A stretch of 64,000 nucleotides of DNA from RYN-111 sp963760125. GTDB taxonomy: Bacteria; Actinomycetota; Actinomycetes; Mycobacteriales; SCTD01. The position numbers and the translations under genes were made by a program. Each line of letters begins with the position of its first letter. Within the stretch, counting starts at the first letter, position 1. The notes beneath the pieces were generated by a model that ran no database searches, had not been told where the DNA came from, and saw only the letters and a program-made list of their open reading frames with translations. Shown here piece by piece: positions 61,419 to 64,000 of this stretch. Location: contig CAVXBV010000006.1 in assembly GCA_963760125.1 (NCBI GenBank), forward strand, positions 1 through 64,000. Direction: 5' to 3'.

Positions 61419-61963
61419 CCACCGACGCATCCGTGCGCCAGACCCGCCTGGCGGAGAACCTCTCCACTCTGCGGGTCCGTCGCGCCACCTTGCTCGAGGG
61501 CGACCGGTGGATGCTCGTGGTCGGGGGAACGCTCCTCCCGCTCGGCCTCATCGTCGTGCTGATCGGCTACCTCGGCGCTTCCCGGACGGTGCTGGTCTTC
61601 GAGCAGGTCCCGTACCTGCTCTCCGGGGCCGCGTTCGGCCTGGGCCTCGTGGTGACCGGCGGGTTCGTCTACTTCGCCTACTGGCTGACGATCCTGGTGA
61701 AGGAGAACCGCAGCGGGCTGCAGGACCTGACCGCGGTGATGCTCCGCATGGAGACGTTGCTGCAGGAACAGTCCGTCGCCGCCACCGCCCCGAGGACGCG
61801 CAAGGGGACGCCCTCTCCCACCCTCGTCGCGACCAAGACCGGCACGATGCTGCACCGCCCGGACTGCATCGCCGTCGAGGCCAAGACCGACCTGCGGTCC
61901 GTCACCGCGACCACCGCCGGGCTCACGCCCTGCAAGCTCTGCGACCCGTTCGGCGACGGCTGA
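61415..61963 (+). CDS. Two-helix membrane protein with C-terminal Cys/His motif
   Basis: 182 residues from ATG 61415, overlapping the previous gene by four bases and preceded by GGAGGAG. Two membrane helices (about 33-55 and 70-92) form a hairpin. A coiled stretch follows, then a soluble tail with LVATKTGTMLHRPDCIAVEAKTD...GLTPCKLCDP. The HxxxC...CxxC spacing resembles the small zinc- or metal-binding motif found in Ada-like and nuclease-associated domains. Function unknown; the last gene of the ABC operon. Possibly a redox or metal sensor for the transporter. Confidence 0.6.
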   Translation: MTTDASVRQTRLAENLSTLRVRRATLLEGDRWMLVVGGTLLPLGLIVVLIGYLGASRTVLVFEQVPYLLSGAAFGLGLVVTGGFVYFAYWLTILVKENRSGLQDLTAVMLRMETLLQEQSVAATAPRTRKGTPSPTLVATKTGTMLHRPDCIAVEAKTDLRSVTATTAGLTPCKLCDPFGDG

Positions 61964-62028
61964 TCACGTTGCGGACCCGATAACTCCGGCGACGCCGTCG
62001 GTCCTTGCGGTTAGCGTCATGGACCGCC

Positions 62029-64000
62029 ATGACCCTCCTTGCCGCAGACCCCGCTGAGGTCGCCCCTCCCCTCGCCCTCCCCCCGGAGCGCGTGGTCGGG
62101 CTGTCCCGCGTGCGCGGGTCGGTCACCACGTGGTCCCTGTGGGCCGCCGGCATCGCGGCGCTGGGCCAGAGCCTGGGCACGGTCGTGGCCGGCCAGCTGG
62201 CCGACGGTCCGACGCGCACGCTCGTGCTGCTGCTGGCCCTGTGCATCGTGGGCGGCGCGGCGCTGGACACGCTGGGTCGTGCGGCCTGGGCCGGCGTCGT
62301 CGACCGCGCCGAGGGGCACCTGCGCGCCGACCTGCTCGACGCCGCGCTGCACCAGCCCCTCTCGGTGCTGTCGGAGCAGGCGGTCGGGGAGGTCCTGGAC
62401 CGAGTCGACGACGACACCTACGAGCTCGGTCAGCTCATGCGCCGGATGGTCTGGGACCTGATCCGCACGCTGCTGCGCGCCGTACCGATGTGGATCATCG
62501 CCGGCTTGACCTGGTGGCCGGCCTGGCTGCTGTTCCCCTTGGTCGGGGTGGGCACGGTCCTGCTGGTCCGGCCGCTCAGTGCCGAGATCGCCCAGCGCAA
62601 GCTGCTGGAGGAGATCGCCTGGACCGACCACGCCGCGGCCATGGAGGAGGGTGTCGCCGCCCGGGACGACCTGCGTTCCAGCCTCGGGCAGGCCTACCTC
62701 GTCCGGCGGTTCGCTGAGCTGTCCGCGGTCGTCCATCAGCGGGTGGACGCGAGCTGCCGGACCGCGACGCAGATCGGGCGGCGGGCCGGGCTGCTGCTGC
62801 ACGGGCTGCTCGCGGCGACCGCCGCCGCCGGGACCGCGCTCGTCGTGGCCGGCGACCTGTCGACCGCAGCGCTCGTCACGCTGTTCCTCGTCACCACGAC
62901 GTTCGTCGGCCAGATCGACCAGATCGCGCGTCACCTGCCGGACCTGCAGGCGGGCCTGGGCGCGCTGGCCCGGTTGCGCAGCATGCTCGAGGCCGAGCCC
63001 GAGCCCTCCGGCGGCGCCCCGGTGCCCCCGGGACCGCTGAGCCTGTCGGTCCGGGACCTGCGCTTCTCCTACGCCGAGGGGACGTTCGCGCTGTCCGGCG
63101 TCGACCTCGAGCTCCCGGCCGGCCAGACCCTGGCCCTCGTCGGCCGTACCGGCTCGGGCAAGTCGACCTTCGCCTCGCTGGTGTCACGGGCGATGGAGCC
63201 GCCCCGCGGCAGCATCCTGCTCGGGGGCATCGACGTGCTGGACCTCGACCTGCAGCTCCTGCGGGCCACGGTCGGTGTCGTCACGCAGCGGACCGAGGTG
63301 CTGGCGGCGTCGCTGCGCGACAACCTCACGCTGTTCGGCGACGTCCCCGACGGCACGGTCGAGGCGGCGGTCGCCGACCTGGGCCTGCACGACTGGGTGG
63401 CCGGCCTCCCGGACGGGCTCGAGACCCTGCTCGGACCGGGCGGGACGACCCTGTCGGCCGGTGAGGAGCAGCTCGTGGCCTTCGCCCGGCTGCTGGTGCG
63501 GGACGTGCAGGTCGTCGTCCTCGACGAGGCCACCGCCCGGATGGATCCCGTGACCGAGGCGCGCGTCGTACGGGCCTCGCAGCGGCTGCTCACCGGCCGG
63601 ACCGGGCTGGTCATCGCCCACCGTCTCAGCACCACCGCGCGTGCCGACCTCGTCGCCGTGCTGGACCACGGTCGGGTCAGCCAGCAGGGCCTGCGCGCCG
63701 ACCTCGCCTCGACGCCCGGTCCGTTCCGCGACCTGCTCGACGCCGCGGGCCACCAGGTCCCGGAGAGCCACGACCCGGGCGCCTCGGTCGGCACCGCCCG
63801 CCGCGGCGGCGCGCCCCGTGCGGAGCAGGAGGTCGGGAGCGGCCCGTCGCTGACCAGGGCCACGCTGTCGATGCTGAGGGCCTACCCGCGCTGGGGTCTG
63901 CTGGGCGGGAGCCTGTTCCTCCTGTCCTCCCTGGTTGGGGCGTACGGCGCCATCACCGGATACTTCTGGGGCCGGGTCGTTGAAGACCTCCAAGGCGGCG
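62029..64000 (+). CDS. ABC exporter (TMD-NBD, probably fused to a second TMD-NBD), runs off the window
   Basis: The frame is open from ATG 62029 to the window end (657 codons). The first transmembrane domain (about 20-320) is followed by an ATPase domain: Walker A VGRTGSGKST (about 370), Q-loop VTQRT, signature LSAGEEQ, Walker B VVVLDEATARMD and H-loop IAHRLST. After the first NBD and a linker (about 570-610) a new transmembrane domain begins (RWGLLGGSLFLLSSLVGAYGAITGYFWG), so the protein is probably a tandem full-length exporter of about 1200 residues. The family exports drugs, lipids or peptides; substrate unknown. Confidence 0.85.
   Translation, partial: MTLLAADPAEVAPPLALPPERVVGLSRVRGSVTTWSLWAAGIAALGQSLGTVVAGQLADGPTRTLVLLLALCIVGGAALDTLGRAAWAGVVDRAEGHLRADLLDAALHQPLSVLSEQAVGEVLDRVDDDTYELGQLMRRMVWDLIRTLLRAVPMWIIAGLTWWPAWLLFPLVGVGTVLLVRPLSAEIAQRKLLEEIAWTDHAAAMEEGVAARDDLRSSLGQAYLVRRFAELSAVVHQRVDASCRTATQIGRRAGLLLHGLLAATAAAGTALVVAGDLSTAALVTLFLVTTTFVGQIDQIARHLPDLQAGLGALARLRSMLEAEPEPSGGAPVPPGPLSLSVRDLRFSYAEGTFALSGVDLELPAGQTLALVGRTGSGKSTFASLVSRAMEPPRGSILLGGIDVLDLDLQLLRATVGVVTQRTEVLAASLRDNLTLFGDVPDGTVEAAVADLGLHDWVAGLPDGLETLLGPGGTTLSAGEEQLVAFARLLVRDVQVVVLDEATARMDPVTEARVVRASQRLLTGRTGLVIAHRLSTTARADLVAVLDHGRVSQQGLRADLASTPGPFRDLLDAAGHQVPESHDPGASVGTARRGGAPRAEQEVGSGPSLTRATLSMLRAYPRWGLLGGSLFLLSSLVGAYGAITGYFWGRVVEDLQGG

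Noticed and set aside
1..64000. tRNA genes, CRISPR arrays or insertion sequences
   Set aside because: No tRNA-like T-arm with cloverleaf, no regular spacer repeat array and no transposase motif was recognised; the short repeats seen are local or coding.

Overview
This is a high-GC chromosomal window from an actinobacterium. Evidence for that: very GC-rich third codon positions, many GTG starts, the miaA / dapF / hflX / lexA / nrdR-nrdJ neighbourhood typical of Actinobacteria, an actinobacterial SOS box (TCGAAC-N4-GTTC), a rifamycin-associated element, paired WS/DGAT acyltransferases and a DUF222/HNH endonuclease. The genus cannot be fixed from the sequence alone. No tRNA, rRNA, CRISPR array or insertion sequence was recognised.

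Layout. 1-7500 is an accessory region on the minus strand: a phosphotransferase cut by the window edge, helR (RNA polymerase rescue from rifamycins) and rox (rifamycin monooxygenase). A perfect rifamycin-associated palindrome lies just ahead of rox, and about 1.8 kb without a convincing gene follows. 7500-11000 is the nrdR-nrdJ operon for B12-dependent deoxynucleotide synthesis, with an NrdR box. 11.3-20 kb holds a TetR repressor divergent from an orphan substrate-binding lipoprotein, a serine hydrolase, a DUF3152 lipoprotein, an LPxTG-tailed penicillin-acylase-family enzyme and a glutathione peroxidase. 20-24 kb is the SOS hub: a LysM protein and lexA diverge around two SOS boxes, followed by a three-gene ECF sigma module. 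24-42 kb is a long minus-strand run: hflX, a VPS10-like LPxTG surface protein, dapF, a tightly overlapping glycosyltransferase / kinase / methyltransferase-like / nucleotidyltransferase-kinase operon headed by a giant secreted beta-propeller-PKD protein, an EAL protein, miaA and another secreted propeller protein. 42-44 kb is a broken DUF222/HNH endonuclease. 44-51.4 kb is a neutral-lipid cluster: two WS/DGATs, an acyl-CoA synthetase, two hydrolases and a TetR regulator. 51.4-55 kb is the coupled cysQ-cysD-cysNC sulfate-activation operon. 55-62 kb is a Liv-type ABC importer operon with two coupled proteins of unknown function. 62 kb to the end is the start of an ABC exporter that runs off the window.

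An important property of this sequence is about a dozen single-base frame breaks spread over otherwise intact genes: nrdJ three times, the DUF3152 lipoprotein, the nucleotidyltransferase-kinase, the propeller-PKD protein twice, HNH two or three times, the acyl-CoA synthetase, a TetR and a substrate-binding lipoprotein. Several fall in G or C runs and reading resumes exactly in the expected family sequence. I infer that most are residual sequencing indels rather than true pseudogenes, but I mark these genes as broken because that is what the bases show.

How the genes work together. Rox destroys rifamycins while HelR frees the polymerase, probably both under the rifamycin element. LexA controls itself and a LysM division-inhibitor-like protein. 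The surface genes at 24-42 kb look like a cell-envelope glycan and display locus. The acyl-CoA synthetase supplies acyl-CoA to the WS/DGATs for storage lipid, and the hydrolases may turn it over.
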